A DNA stretch of 64,000 nucleotides, taken from assembly GCF_022201045.2 (NCBI RefSeq), contig NC_068560.1, forward strand, positions 29,033,501 through 29,097,500, given 5' to 3'. The notes beneath the pieces were generated by a model. That model saw only the letters and a program-made list of their open reading frames with translations, did not search any database and was not told the origin of the DNA. This DNA comes from Citrus sinensis. Lineage: Eukaryota > Streptophyta > Magnoliopsida > Sapindales > Rutaceae. Of the stretch, positions 35,843 through 47,475 are shown piece after piece (position 1 is the first letter of the stretch; each line of letters starts with the position of its first letter). Position numbers and translations under genes: made by a program.

Positions 35843-36829
35843 GGCCTTTGAATTAAGAAGAGTGATTGTTTTCAAATATAATGTCCGCAGTCACCGCTTC
35901 ACTGATGACCGCAAAGGTGGAATTAGTGTGCATGTGGCCAATAATTGAGTTTACGCCAAACTCAAGTCACACGTGGCACAAAAAATTTGAAAAAAAGGAA
36001 AATGTTATATTCGTTAAAACATTGGATTACCAGTTTTGATTAAAAGTTTGAATAATGATCGCAAGATCTAATCCAAAACCACCTACTTGATTGACAACCA
36101 TAGCTTTGACAACAGCTTTGTGTGCTTGAAGTCGTGTAAACCTGAAATGAATTAACAGATATGAAGAAACACCTACTCCCTCCCATCCTAGGCATATTAT
36201 GCGACAAAAACTTGTTAAGAAGATTGGCCTCCGGTCGAATTCTTGAGAGCGACCTAAGGGATAGAGCCGTTCAGAGTCAGAGGAGGACAATAGAAAGACA
36301 AAGACTAGCAACAGGGTTAGTTTCCCTCAATGAGATACCCGGCCAGCTATTGATGGAAGAGATTGCTTCGGAGCAGAGACCCACCAAGTACTGGAAATGG
36401 ATTGGTTGATGCAGTCGATGCCTTCGAGGCTTCAATATCCAATGAGGGGTGAGAGTGCAAAATTTTATAGCCCAATATTTTGTCAAAGTAACATTGTTTA
36501 AGGAAAAAATAAAAAAATAAAACAATAAACAGGATTTTCTTAAGTTTACAATTTTTTCTTAAAGGTTAAAGAACACACCCAAGAAGACTCATCAATTAAG
36601 ATATTATTTTAATTCGAATGTTTAAGTGATTGAAGCATCTCCGATTAGCACATGTGTTAGAATAGTAGTCTGCCACTGCCACAGTACATGCACAATTACT
36701 AATAAAAAATGCTATTGACCATATAAAAGTCTAAACTATAACCCAGTTAAGATGAAACTTGAAAGCAAACAAAACTCTCAGTTTACCATAGATCAGACAC
36801 AAACCGAATGATAAAACAAAGCAAAAGCA
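35843..36829. other. UGT upstream region / intergenic
   Basis: Contains the UGT promoter. A plus-strand open frame at 36161-36409 has no recognisable family. Nothing else is seen. Confidence 0.45.
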
Positions 36830-36960
36830 AAATAAATTAAAATATGCTCTCATACAAAGGCTTTAATTGGGTGAAACAAGACTCTCTTCGTATGCCAAGT
36901 TGATTCATCTCCATACTCCTTCATTGCCCATAACTCTGCGAAACCATCATTACCTACACG
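36830..36960 (-). pseudogene. F-box gene 3'-end fragment
   Basis: The minus strand resembles two separate pieces of the F-box gene that begins 170 bp away. One is the C-terminal end (TCATACAAAG-C-TTAATTGGG, then GA-ACTCT-TTCGTATGC). The other is an inner segment (CTCCATA-TCCTTCATTG-CCATAACTC) corresponding to the WTMKEYGAQ region. The two pieces lie side by side, so the block between them is deleted. It looks like a degraded tandem duplicate of the neighbouring gene. Confidence 0.7.
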
Positions 36961-37130
36961 ATCTAAAATAAATAACACAGCTCTAAATCAATATATCATG
37001 TATCAGACACAACCTTATTCAAAATTCAGATAGTCGTTACTGCATATATACGAGATTTAGATTTGCGTAAAAAATAACAAACCTGAATTTGTATATAACA
37101 AACTAAATCAAAATACGTACATATGACCAG

Positions 37131-38288
37131 TCATACAAAGCCGTTAATTGGGCGAAGTGAAACGAGACTCTGTTCGTATGCAATTGACGTTGCTAGCCAG
37201 TTGTCACAATAGAACGGACGTTCGGTTATCGTCAAACATTCGATTGTCCTATCTTTGGGTTTAAACCTTCTCAACTCATCGTAATTGTCCAAGAAGAATA
37301 GAGCTTCTTCCTCATCTCCTGTTGTTGTAAAGCACAGCGGCCTCAGCTTAATATCAAAATTAATTTCACCATAATTCTCAGTTACCCTGAAGAGCTTCTG
37401 CCAACTTGACTGCGCTCCATATTCCTTCATTGTCCATAACTCCACATAACGATCATCCCTTGACCAATTAGAGACTAAACAAAGGCACCCATCCAGAACT
37501 GACAATGTGGTGAAATTCACATGGTCCTGAACCTTCGGCATTGGCACGTTACTGAATTTCTCTGATGTCAAGTCCAGAGCTAAAATAGTCGTGCTCGTAA
37601 GCCAATGGAGGACTCCATTCAAAAAATACCCTCGTGGGAGAGCACCATACAAGTAGCTATAATCATGGTGATTTTCGCAGTAACCGTCGTAATTAATCTC
37701 TCTCCAAGAATCTGTTTTAGTTTCCAAAACACTATACCTGTGGTTTGTATAAAAATAACGATCTGTAAATAACAGAGTCTCACGAACGATAATAACCTTG
37801 TAGTCGTTAATGGTTGAATCGTAACCGAAACCCAACATATATTTTGTTTCCTCGTTGCTACCGCCCAAAAAATCAGGTAATTTCTTGTGGAACCCGGTAG
37901 ATGGGTTCCACAAAAAGAAATTTCTGTCGTTTTTGTCGGGGCAATCACAAAGAGATACGCCTACCAGGCCGTTGCAAGCGCCTACAAGACGAATGTATCT
38001 CCTAGTATTTTCACCACCAATGTCATTATGCGACGGGGGGAAATCAAGGTCTATCAGCCCATCTTCGTCAGTAAAAGACGTTTTTGATGAACAGTCCAAG
38101 GATTTTAGACCTGAGGATGGTGTTAATATAAGGATTCTAGGGCCCCTAGAGGCTAGCATGTTAGCGACGATGGGACCGGAAGTCAGAGACAGCAAAGCCT
38201 TGCACACCCATTTAACTCGTGCCAGAGACTCGACAGGCAACCGTGAAAATATCTGGAGGACTATATCACAAGGAAGACGATCCAACAT
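37131..38288 (-). CDS. F-box protein with FBA (CPR1/CPR30-like) domain
   Basis: A single-exon gene of 385 aa starting MLDRLPCDIVLQIFSRLPVE, a clear F-box (residues 1-45) that would bind SKP1/ASK in an SCF ubiquitin ligase. The rest is the plant F-box-associated domain: NGLVGVSLC, FFLWNPSTGFHKKLP, MLGFGYDSTINDYKVI, YSVLETKTDSWREI, GYFLNGVLHWL, ILALDLTSEKF and LSVLDGCLCLVSN. It resembles CPR1/CPR30-type proteins, which control NLR immune receptor turnover in Arabidopsis, though the target of this one is unknown. The frame is open for 43 more codons upstream (to 38417), including a C-tract read as poly-Pro. I chose the Met at 38288 because it directly begins the F-box. Fragments of its 3' end lie on both sides. 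Confidence 0.9.
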   Translation of the reverse strand: MLDRLPCDIVLQIFSRLPVESLARVKWVCKALLSLTSGPIVANMLASRGPRILILTPSSGLKSLDCSSKTSFTDEDGLIDLDFPPSHNDIGGENTRRYIRLVGACNGLVGVSLCDCPDKNDRNFFLWNPSTGFHKKLPDFLGGSNEETKYMLGFGYDSTINDYKVIIVRETLLFTDRYFYTNHRYSVLETKTDSWREINYDGYCENHHDYSYLYGALPRGYFLNGVLHWLTSTTILALDLTSEKFSNVPMPKVQDHVNFTTLSVLDGCLCLVSNWSRDDRYVELWTMKEYGAQSSWQKLFRVTENYGEINFDIKLRPLCFTTTGDEEEALFFLDNYDELRRFKPKDRTIECLTITERPFYCDNWLATSIAYEQSLVSLRPINGFV

Positions 38289-38366
38289 CCTCACTTTCTT
38301 GAATGAGTCATGTATGCAATTTACTGTTACTAATCCACTTATTCTGTTTTTATATATATGTGTGTT

Positions 38367-38384
38367 GGGGGGGGGGGGGGGGGG
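38367..38384 (+). repeat. poly-G tract upstream of F-box gene
   Basis: Eighteen consecutive G on the plus strand (C on the mRNA strand), about 80 bp before the F-box start, followed by CGGCGG. Likely within the 5' UTR or promoter. Confidence 0.85.
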
Positions 38385-38578
38385 CGGCGGCTCCGCAGAG
38401 CTGAAGTATAGTCCCACTAGGTTTTCTAACTCGATTTGGCTTAACTTTAACCTAATTATTCACATTTTTATCAATTAATAGTCTGAATTATTATCATTGT
38501 AACTGTAGCATCATATTAATCATTAGTATTTATTAATTTTTTGCGGTTAATAATTTTACTCTTCCATTATAAATGTTA

Positions 38579-39321
38579 GGGTTAATTATCCGTGGGTGAC
38601 ATATTTTTTGATAAATTTTAAAAAAGTGATACGTTTTTAAAAAATACTCGAGAGGGTGACAATCCGTTAACTTTATCTGAAACAGTAAATTAATTACAAA
38701 ATGATATTTTTGTCCCTAGAATTAATTATAAAATGACGTTTCTACCCCTATAATAGCTGCAAAATAACATTTTTATCCTTACAATTAGTTACAAAATATA
38801 TATTTTTCCCCTACTCAATTATTTTTATTTTTTAAATAAAAAAATTATAAAAAATTCCATTTAAGTGTAATTAATGGATTTTTTTAATTAAGTCATACAA
38901 TTTTTTTTACAAAAATTTCTTGTTTAATCAAACAAAATTTTCTTATTAACGGCAAAGTTTGATTCAACAAGAATTGCTTTTTAAAATCTGTATGATTTAA
39001 TAAAAAAAGCCTATTAATTACATTTAGATGTAATTTTTTAATAATTTTTCTACTTAAAAATAAAAAAATAATTGAGTAGAGGGCAAAAACATATTTTTAA
39101 CTACTTGTAAGGATAGAAATGTCATTTTGTAGCTATTATAGGGTAGAAACGTCATTTTATAATTAATTATATGGGCAAAAATATTATTTTTGTAATTAAT
39201 TTATTGTTCTCGTTAAATTTAACAGCAAAGTTAACGGATTGTCACCCACTCAAGTATTTTTTTAAAATGTGTTACTTTTTTAAAATATATCAAAAATGTG
39301 TCATCCAGAAGTAATTAACCC
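38579..39321. mobile_element. Mutator-like foldback MITE with perfect 9-bp TSD
   Basis: 743 bp with long inverted arms. The left starts GGGTTAATTATCCGTGGGTGAC and the right ends as its inverse (GTCATCC...TAATTAACCC-like). Internally AAATGACGTTTCTACCCCTATAAT pairs with the inverse copy near 39140-39165 (both split or approximate). The direct repeat TAAATGTTA flanks it exactly on both sides (38570-38578 and 39322-39330); 9 bp is the Mutator-superfamily signature. It has no transposase. Confidence 0.9.
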
Positions 39322-40111
39322 TAAATGTTAAGTGATAATTACTAACACTTTGTCGCATCAATTGGAGTTGACGATATAATCGGAAATTTACAAAAATAGT
39401 TTCAAAATTTTTAGTTTTTCAAATTGACCCCTACTAGAACATTCCCACATTTCATATCCTTAGATATCGTACATTCTCATAGTATATACAACATGCATCT
39501 GTTTTTTTATGACAAGTAAGGTGACAAATGCCTATCACACATAATTAAAACTTGCCTATTGGCAATAATAGATGCATGTTGCACACGTCTTAGATTTCAT
39601 CTCCAATCATTTTAATTCAAATATTTATTGGTTTCAATGATTTTTTTGACCCATCAATTCAAACTAATTACTTTAAGAACCCATATAATTTTATAAATGA
39701 AAAATAACAACCTTACAATAAAATCTACATTAATTTCCAACTTAAAGCTTAAACTTAAAAATATAAAAGATTGACATTGTGTAAAAATATATACTAACGT
39801 TAACTTCTTGCTCTTTAATCGATGATTTTATTTTTCATTATGCATTATTACATTTGTTTGATGAATTTAATAGTTTGTTAAGAGTGATAAGGTTCGTTGA
39901 TTTGGTGAGGCGGTGAGGTTTGATGATTTTTTAAGTGGGCTATTTGGTAAAAAAAAAAAAAAGAACTTGTATTTTGACTAATTATGATAAAAAAAACTGG
40001 AAGGTTCAATTTCGAAAAACCTAAAAAAATCGGGGTTATTTTAATAAATTTCCACAATATGGTAACATCAATAAAACTCAACTAATCACATACGTTTCTA
40101 GTTAAAATTTA

Positions 40112-41365
40112 GAGTGGTGATATTTAACCCCCTTATTATATCTCACCAACCCCCATTTACCAATTAACCCCATTAAAAATTTTAAATTAATTTTTATCTC
40201 TCAATATACCCCACTTAATTCCTAATTTACCATTACTATCATTTTTATCGTATTTCATGCCCCCATCTATAAAACTTATAAAAATTATTTTAAAAAAAAA
40301 TTCTCATAATCGCCACTGTAACGATGGAAAAGAATTTAATAGTTCGAGTAAGGATTGGACCACAAACCATGCGGAGCCAATCCTAAAAAATCAAAGTATT
40401 ATGTTAAGTCTATCAAGCGAAGGGTGAGTATAGAAATACAAGAATTTAGCCAAGGGGGTAGACATGATAATTCTGGTTAGAATTTCCTACAAGTGCAGCT
40501 GTGGAATTCATGTGGAATTCATTCTTTACAATTGCAATTTGTGGATTCCATTGTGGTATGTCAATATTAATAAGTACTTTCTCTAACATTTTTCAGCATG
40601 GGGATGTGTGGTGTTTACAAGTTCGAGAAAGTATATATTTAAAAATTATACTTTATTTCAATTTGCATTGGCTTTTCTAGTTCTTTGAGTATCTTGACTG
40701 ATTGTTTTTTGTTTACAATTTGGAGAACTTTTGTATTTCATCATAGTTGTAAATAGTCTTCTAAGTGTTTGTCATTTTTACTGAATGAATAAAATTATTA
40801 GTTTCATTCTCTGTAAAAATGATCATTACTGTTTTTTTTTTTGTTCTATATATAATATATGAAGTTTTGCAACTGCGGAGCAGATTTTGACCACCAAAGT
40901 GAACAAACTTCTTAAATAAGCATGCATTATAAATCTACCAAAGTAGAAGTAGGTTCAAAAGCAGCTATTGTAACTCACAATGAATACCGCTAAACCAATA
41001 ATCATGTATATAGAATGACTTCCTTATGGTTTTTTGTTTCATCTATGATGCCTGTAGGGAATTTCCATTTCTCAAGGATTGTTCGAAGATGTTTTGTCTG
41101 AACGTTATTGTTGGCTAAGAATATTATTGATCATTATAATTAGGGTTTAATCAATTATCACCAAAAGAAAATAAAAAGTTAAAAGAAATTAGGGTTTAAA
41201 GAATTAGACTAATTTTACTAATTATTAATAGAAATTATTATGTAGGTGTACTTAAAAATTATTTATCCTTTTAAGTCATTTCATATAAGAATAAAATAGG
41301 TATTAATATAAAAGTAATTAGTGGGGGTTAGTGAGATATAATGAGGGGGTCAAATATCACCACTC
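40112..41365. mobile_element. 1.25-kb TIR element with perfect 8-bp TSD
   Basis: The left end GAGTGGTGATATTTAACCCC and its continuation (CTTATTATATCTCACCAACCCCC) is matched in inverse at the right end (GGGGGTTAGTGAGATATAATGAGGGGGTC, then AAATATCACCACTC). TIRs are at least 45 bp. AAAATTTA occurs directly outside both ends (40104-40111 and 41366-41373). The interior (about 40300-41250) shows no transposase and no recognisable gene. An 8-bp duplication suggests hAT or P-like, but the termini lack the hAT CAGGG motif. Confidence 0.85.
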
Positions 41366-41849
41366 AAAATTTATTATTTATTCTTTTGAGTATTGAACTG
41401 TGGGCTACCAAAGTCGGGATTGGCTCGGAATAAAGAACATAAAGAAAATCTGAGAGTGAGAAAGAAGAAATGAAAAATTAAAATAAAAGTGAGGAACTGA
41501 GAGTGATGGAAAAAATGAATTCGACAGTCGACTTATATTCAGTAAAAAAAAAAAGATAACAAATTTATAAAATTTGCGTGTGGTTATATTACTAATTTTG
41601 TGGTACACACAAGTTTTCTATATAAGTTGTTCAACAATTAATTCTTGAATTCGGAGATGTCCATTCGGCCAAAAATAATTTATTGCAAATATAAATAACT
41701 TTTTGTTACCACATCAAAAAATTTCATTTGCGCCATAAGTGGCACAAAGAACGTTATAATCATAAATGACGTGTAACTTTTCACATACACATTACTATTC
41801 AAACATGCTAATTGAGTATATAAGGAAAAAAAAAATCTAAAATTTAACT

Positions 41850-42000
41850 CATGAGATGAAACTTGAAAACAAACACGAATCTCAAAGCAAAATACATATT
41901 GTACGTACTCATACAAAGACGAGATCAATGCGGTGAAACGAGACCCTCTTCACAAGCAATTGACCACAAGCAAGAACGAGTTCGACAAGTAATGTCATGA
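41850..42000 (-). pseudogene. second F-box 3'-end fragment
   Basis: The phrases ATGAAACTTGAAA-CAAAC, CGTACTCATACAAAG, GGTGAAACGAGAC-CTCTTC and AAGCAATTGAC resemble the end of the F-box gene at 37.13 kb and its downstream DNA, on the same strand. It is shorter and more diverged than the fragment at 36.83 kb. Confidence 0.55.
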
Positions 42001-42308
42001 AAACTTTTAGCTAATCTAAACAAACTACTAAAAAAATGAGATTTTTTTTTTAAAAAAAGATATATTATCTAATAAAATAATTGCATTATTAATTTACTAT
42101 GTTGATCTTAAGTTAGGACCGAAAAAATTTATTATTTAATTATAATTATTAATTTATCAAGTATTATTTTAACGAAATTCAATTGTACGGGGTGGCTAGA
42201 AGGAATAGGATTCATAAGCCAGTCTCGATTTGACATAATTAAGGCTCAATAGAAATCTTTACGTAATTCAACCCTAATAGAATTAATTCCTACAATATTA
42301 CAAATCAA

Positions 42309-42427
42309 TGCAGATTTGAGGATAAAGAGACTGTAAACCGCCTCTGCACAGCTTCATCTTTTGAGTAATTTCCGGCGATCCGCAACTTCTCTCGGCGGTT
42401 TACAGTCTATTTATCCTCAAATCTGCA
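42309..42427. repeat. near-perfect 34-bp inverted repeat
   Basis: The left arm 42309-42342 (TGCAGATTTGAGGATAAAG...) and the right arm 42394-42427 are reverse complements at 33 of 34 positions, with a 51-nt loop. It lies just outside the recognisable part of the Tat-type element. Confidence 0.9.
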
Positions 42428-42720
42428 TTTTTTGGCGGCTTCAATTTGCTACTTTTGGTATGAATTTTTATACCCATTTTTGGCTTCTTTATTCTGAAAA
42501 ATATTGTTTTGATTTTGTTTCTGGTTTTCATGCGAAGTGTTGGTATTTTTTCTTTTTTGTTTATGCTTTTATTGGTGGATGTTGGTGTTTGGCTTGTGAT
42601 GGATGAGGTTTGAAGTCGTGGGGGCATGTTTTGATGTGGAGGCTTTCTTTTTCAACTTGTGTCTTGTGTTTTTAGGGGAACAAGATAGGGAGAAAAACTG
42701 TTGGGAAAAAGGGTCGTAAT

Positions 42721-44990
42721 GTGGTCAGAGAGCCGGAGGAGATGAGTGAGGAGGCTCCCCTTTCTAATTCAGCCCCTTATATATCCCTTAGTGACGACGA
42801 TGGGTCCCCTTCAGCTAGTTCGAAGTTATCTCGAACCAAACCTAGTAAAAAATCAAAGACTAAAGGCAGACAACCAGCCAAGCCAGCCCATAGAAAAACT
42901 TGTGCAAAGAATTCCAGACTCAAATCTCCTATTCCTGTCAGCATTCCAGAACCTCCCCTGATCTTCCCCTCTGTCTCTGTAGCTCGTAAGCCCTATGCAC
43001 TAGGGGGTAGGCTAGCTACTCCGAGAGATTTAGAAAGAGTTAGAGCTAAATATCACATACATCATTCTGTCCACCTTAGGGACCTCGCAAGGGCGAGCGC
43101 CCTGAGCACCCCCATTCCGATGGTGTAGCCTTTCATATTGACCTTTTTGACTTAGGTCTCTGTTTACCTCTTCAGCCATTTTTTAGAAAAATGTTTACTG
43201 AGATGAAAATTGCTCCCGGACAGTTATCCTTACCCGATTGGAGACTGCTCACAGGACTGGAGGTTCTGTGGCTAGATATTTTTGGGGAGGATATTTCTTA
43301 TGGAGATCTAAGGGGTCTTTATCAGTTGAAGAAGCCCGCTGGTTTATCCGTAGCTTATTTTGCTACTTGGGGGGTTCATAGTAATTTAGTGAGACTAGAT
43401 CCCTTGCTGAAAAAGGGCTACAGATATGAGTGGTTTGTGGCTGAGGGCGAGTGAGGGAGGAGCATTCCAGCGGGGAATGAAGTTGTGCAAGTTCGGAACT
43501 TATTCAATGAAGATAGTATGTGTTTCTTTCCTCCTCTTTCCCTTTATATGTATATATACATTTCTCACATGAATTTTCTTCTTATTCATTGTTTCTTGGG
43601 ATTTTGCCATACATCACTTGGACCAAGGGAACATGCCCAGTTCATGAAATGGGGAGGAAAGTGAGTGGTGTTATAGAGAAGTTCCAGTTTTTGCAGAGTG
43701 AGGGTGATGTTCTAAGCACTACCCGGCTGGCGAGAGATGGTCTGATTGAGGAGAGTTTTTCGTCTTCTTCGGAGGGCGATTCATGTATGGCTATGTGGTG
43801 TTGCTGGGGTACCCCGCCTTCATTGGCTCTGTGGGGTGCCCCCATTATTTGAACAAACTTTTTTTTATGCATTCTTTTTTTTTTGGTGATCATCTCTTAT
43901 TTGTTTCTTCTTAATATGCCTTTTTGCTAGTGACGACTCTGCTATTTATTTTTCTGATTTGTCTCTCTGTCTTACCTCTTTTTTTTTTGTTTACTCGATG
44001 TTGGATAGGCATGGACCCTCTTGCCGAAGATTTTGACACCTTCTTCAGTCGCATGAGCGGCAGCTCCTCCGGTACTTCAGCAAAAGGTGACCGACCTCCT
44101 GTCGTTCCAGGCGGCAAGGAAAAATTGCCCGTCTCCTCTTTTGGGGGTTCTCGGGGTACCTCGGCTACTCACAAGAGGAAGCTTAGCTCTTTGTTCACAG
44201 CTCTTGGAGATCTTGTGGAGGGTGAGCTGGACCCGGTGGCAAACAAGCGGATATCTCATCTGGCTGATTGCTTCCTCCATTCCTCCGACTGCATTTCCAC
44301 TGACATGGCCATGGAGGCGGATAGATTGGACTTAAATGAGCGCTATAGCCGAGTGCTCAAAGCTTGTCATGACGTGAGCGCCTCTCACTTTTTTTTATAT
44401 CGTCCTGACTCCATTTTCTTCTCTTTATTATTATTATTATTTGTGTAGGCGGCTTTCTACCTTAGCCACGGTCTCCGAGACCTTAGTGGCATCTCGGATG
44501 CACAGACCGAGGTAGAGAGGCTGCGAGGTGAGGTTAAGCTCGGCTAGTCTCGAGAAGAGAAGCTGGGAGAGGAGGTCAGGGCTTTGTAGAGGCGCTTGGA
44601 TGACCACGCCCGAGAGAACAGTCGAATGTCCAAGAAGTTAGAAGAGACGGAGTCTAAGCACGGCGAGCTACTATCTCGCTAACCGGAGATGATGGACAAG
44701 ACCTTTACTCTTATCATGACTGAGGTCTGGAGCGTCGAGCCTGAGTTGGTAGTACCCCAGATGGAGAAATGGGTGGACAAGTCGGCCATCCTGAAAGCGA
44801 TAGAGGACAAGAGGGTAACCCGAGCTCCACCATCTCACAGCCCACAACAATCTTCGGGGGTACCCCATGTACCCTAGGCGGATCTCCCTTCGGTTAGCAC
44901 TGTTCATGCAGGTAGCAGCTTTTTGGCCGCGAGTGTTCCTGTTGATGCCCCTGTTGAGGGGAACAGTGGAGATGATGTCCCCCATTCTGC
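42721..44990 (+). mobile_element. antisense extra gene region of Tat element A (PF04195-like)
   Basis: Plus-strand pieces encode a basic Ser/Lys-rich segment, then a domain like the 'putative gypsy-type transposon' family (IAPGQLSLPDWRLLTGLEVLW, split for length, then YGDLRGLYQLKKP), then a Ser/Gly-rich and a coiled-coil-like part. Such a gene, opposite to gag-pol, is known in Tat elements; its role is unknown. It is part of a broken fossil. Confidence 0.65.
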
Positions 44991-45650
44991 TTGATCTTGC
45001 TTGCTATTTAGAGTTTTATCTCGAGATGTCTTAGCAGCTTCCTTTCTTTGCTTTTGTACCTTTGTAGTATGGTATCATCCTTTCGGTGTGTTGGGATACT
45101 TGTCTTTTGGAAGGTTGCCTTAGCAATCTTGCTTCTTGTTCGCATTAAACTTCTGCAATAGACTTTATTTGGCATGCCATTGAATTCATTGCTTATGATT
45201 AATTTGTGTTGACTTGTGGGGGTTCCTCGGGTACCCCAGACACCCCCTGATGTATTTTTGGTGCTTGCGTGGTGATTTCCGTAGATGTGCTCACTGCTCG
45301 TCTTAATAAAGATTTGGCGTATCTCAAAATAGTTTAATAATTCGTACATCATCATAAGGTAAAACGAAATTCATAATTGACACAACTAGGATAAAATAAA
45401 GATTATGTCGTATCTCGAATAGATTTGTGGAGTTTTTCAGGGACCTTCTTGGCCCACATTTCTTGTAGAAATGGTAAAAAACATGCTTGTTTTGCCATCC
45501 GCTTCTAATCAATATTTAATAAAATAATGCGAATAGATGGGCATGCTTGCCTACCTCGTTTCGTTTATCTATTCTTTACTTGGCTCAAGTAAAAGAATGG
45601 AGGTGTGGGCGTGTGCATACCTTAACAGATCAATGATTATTACTCCCGCA

Positions 45651-47400
45651 TTACTTCTGTGCGAAATTGGAGGAACCATCTACATAAATTTTCCAAACAC
45701 GCTCTTCTTCAATAGCTGATGTAGTTTCGCCCGGGTACCCCGGGATCTCCTCACCCCCGGAGTCATTGGCGAATTCTGTAATGAAATCGACGATGGCTTG
45801 GGCTTTAATAGTTGAGCGTGGCTTGAAGATGATGTCGAATTCACTCAATTCAAGAGACCAGCGAAGAAGTCTTTCAGACATGTCCAACTTCTGGAGGATT
45901 TGTTGAAGGAGAAGGTTTATTACAATGGCAATGGTGTGGGCCTGAAAATATGGCCGGAGTTTCCTTACAGAGATTACCAAAGCCAAAACCAGCTTCTCTG
46001 TGGCGGGGTACCTCTTTTCCGCATCCACCATTGCCCTACTAGTGTAGTAAATAGGTCATTGCACCCCATCTTCATCTTCTCTAAGCAACACCGAGCTAGT
46101 GGCGTGCTCGGAAACAGCGAGGTACAACAGAAGCACTACTCCATGCTTAGGCTTGGCGAGCAACGGTGAATTAACGAGGTACTCTTTTAGCTTCTGAAAA
46201 GCCTCTTCGCACTTGGCGGTCCATTGAAGCTTCTTTCCCGCTTTAGGTTACACTTCTCATCCATTTCTATTTGTTGCAGGGCTCGAGAATGAGCTTCCCC
46301 ATATGAAAGAGGGCGGTGTTTTTTAAATGACCGCCATAACTTCCCTAAATGCAAATTCTTTTTAAAATGAGTGAGAGTATGTTGGTGACCAAACGTACCG
46401 GTAAGCAACACCTCTTGGTGGAAGCGGGTTATGTACTCGGCTAAAAGCTCTGAATCCCCTTACTTGATGAAAGCAAGCTTGGAGGATGTTATATCTTGGG
46501 CGGATGCATAACCAAACTCATGAACAAAATCTTTTAGGAGTTGGTCTAAGAAGGATACACTACCTACTTTCAACGATCGGAATCATAATTTGGCTGGTCC
46601 GGTGAGGGTATGCGGGAACATCCAGTACATAGCATTGTCGCCCACTCCTTTAATCATCATTTGGTCACGATGCAACTCAGCATGTTCCACGGGATCCGAG
46701 GTACCCGAGTATTGTTGTATTTGAGGCATGGTGAACGCTTCCGGGAGAACCGTTGTCTGAATCTCCATGGTGAATGACTATTTATACGCTACTGGTGCTA
46801 GAGCATTGGTGGGGTTTTGTTTTTCAGAAAGGAGCTTCACTTGAGCTTCGAGGTACTCCATTTTTTCCAGGAACTCGCGGGGTACCCCAGGTGCACCTGA
46901 GGATGCCGCAGTTGGTTGGGAAGCTCTTTTGGTGTTCAACTTGTGCCGGAGATCTTCATGGACTTTTTGTTTACGTTTGGTACCCTGGCTACTACGGGAA
47001 TAGCAAGAAACAGTGGAGCATTCTTCCCGAGAGCCGCCGGTTTGAAACTTTGAACAGGTGCCTGACGGCCCGTGCTTTGGTCTACTTCTTTTCGGTATTT
47101 CAGATCTTGGTATGATCTGTTTCTCATCGCGTGGGGGCGGGACATCTTGAGTTACCGGGGAAGTGCTGCTTCGGGTACCCGAGATCCTATTGCTTTGAGA
47201 ATCGCGTGAGCTAAATCTTCAAAGTGTTTATGAGTAACGGAATCCTCGTCGGGTTGAATACCAGCTGATTGCTTAACATATTTGCCTTTCTCTAGGCGGG
47301 ATGCCCTTCTAGTCGAGTCACCCCTTTCATCACTGCCATGGTCCTCCGCTCCATCACAGCCTAACATTTGGTTATCAGTGGGTACGTCGAGTGCCATGGT
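45651..47400 (-). mobile_element. gag and RNase H remnants of Tat element A
   Basis: The minus strand shows a gag N-terminus (MALDVPTDNQMLGCDGAEDH), a retrotransposon gag segment (MPQIQQYSGTSDPVEHAE) and a Ty3-type RNase H remnant (YPATEKLVLALVISVRKLRPYF, then MSERLLRWSLELSEFDI). Protease, most of reverse transcriptase and integrase are not seen. Broken fossil. Confidence 0.75.
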
Positions 47401-47475
47401 TGCGCAAGCACACGTACTGGCAAGCTTAGCACCGTGAGGAGGCTTTTTGCGCGTGTCCCGACAAACGGCGCCAAT

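Noticed and set aside
37855-38478. 207-codon plus-strand open frame with poly-Gly
   Set aside because: Antisense to the F-box gene and extended by the G homopolymer.
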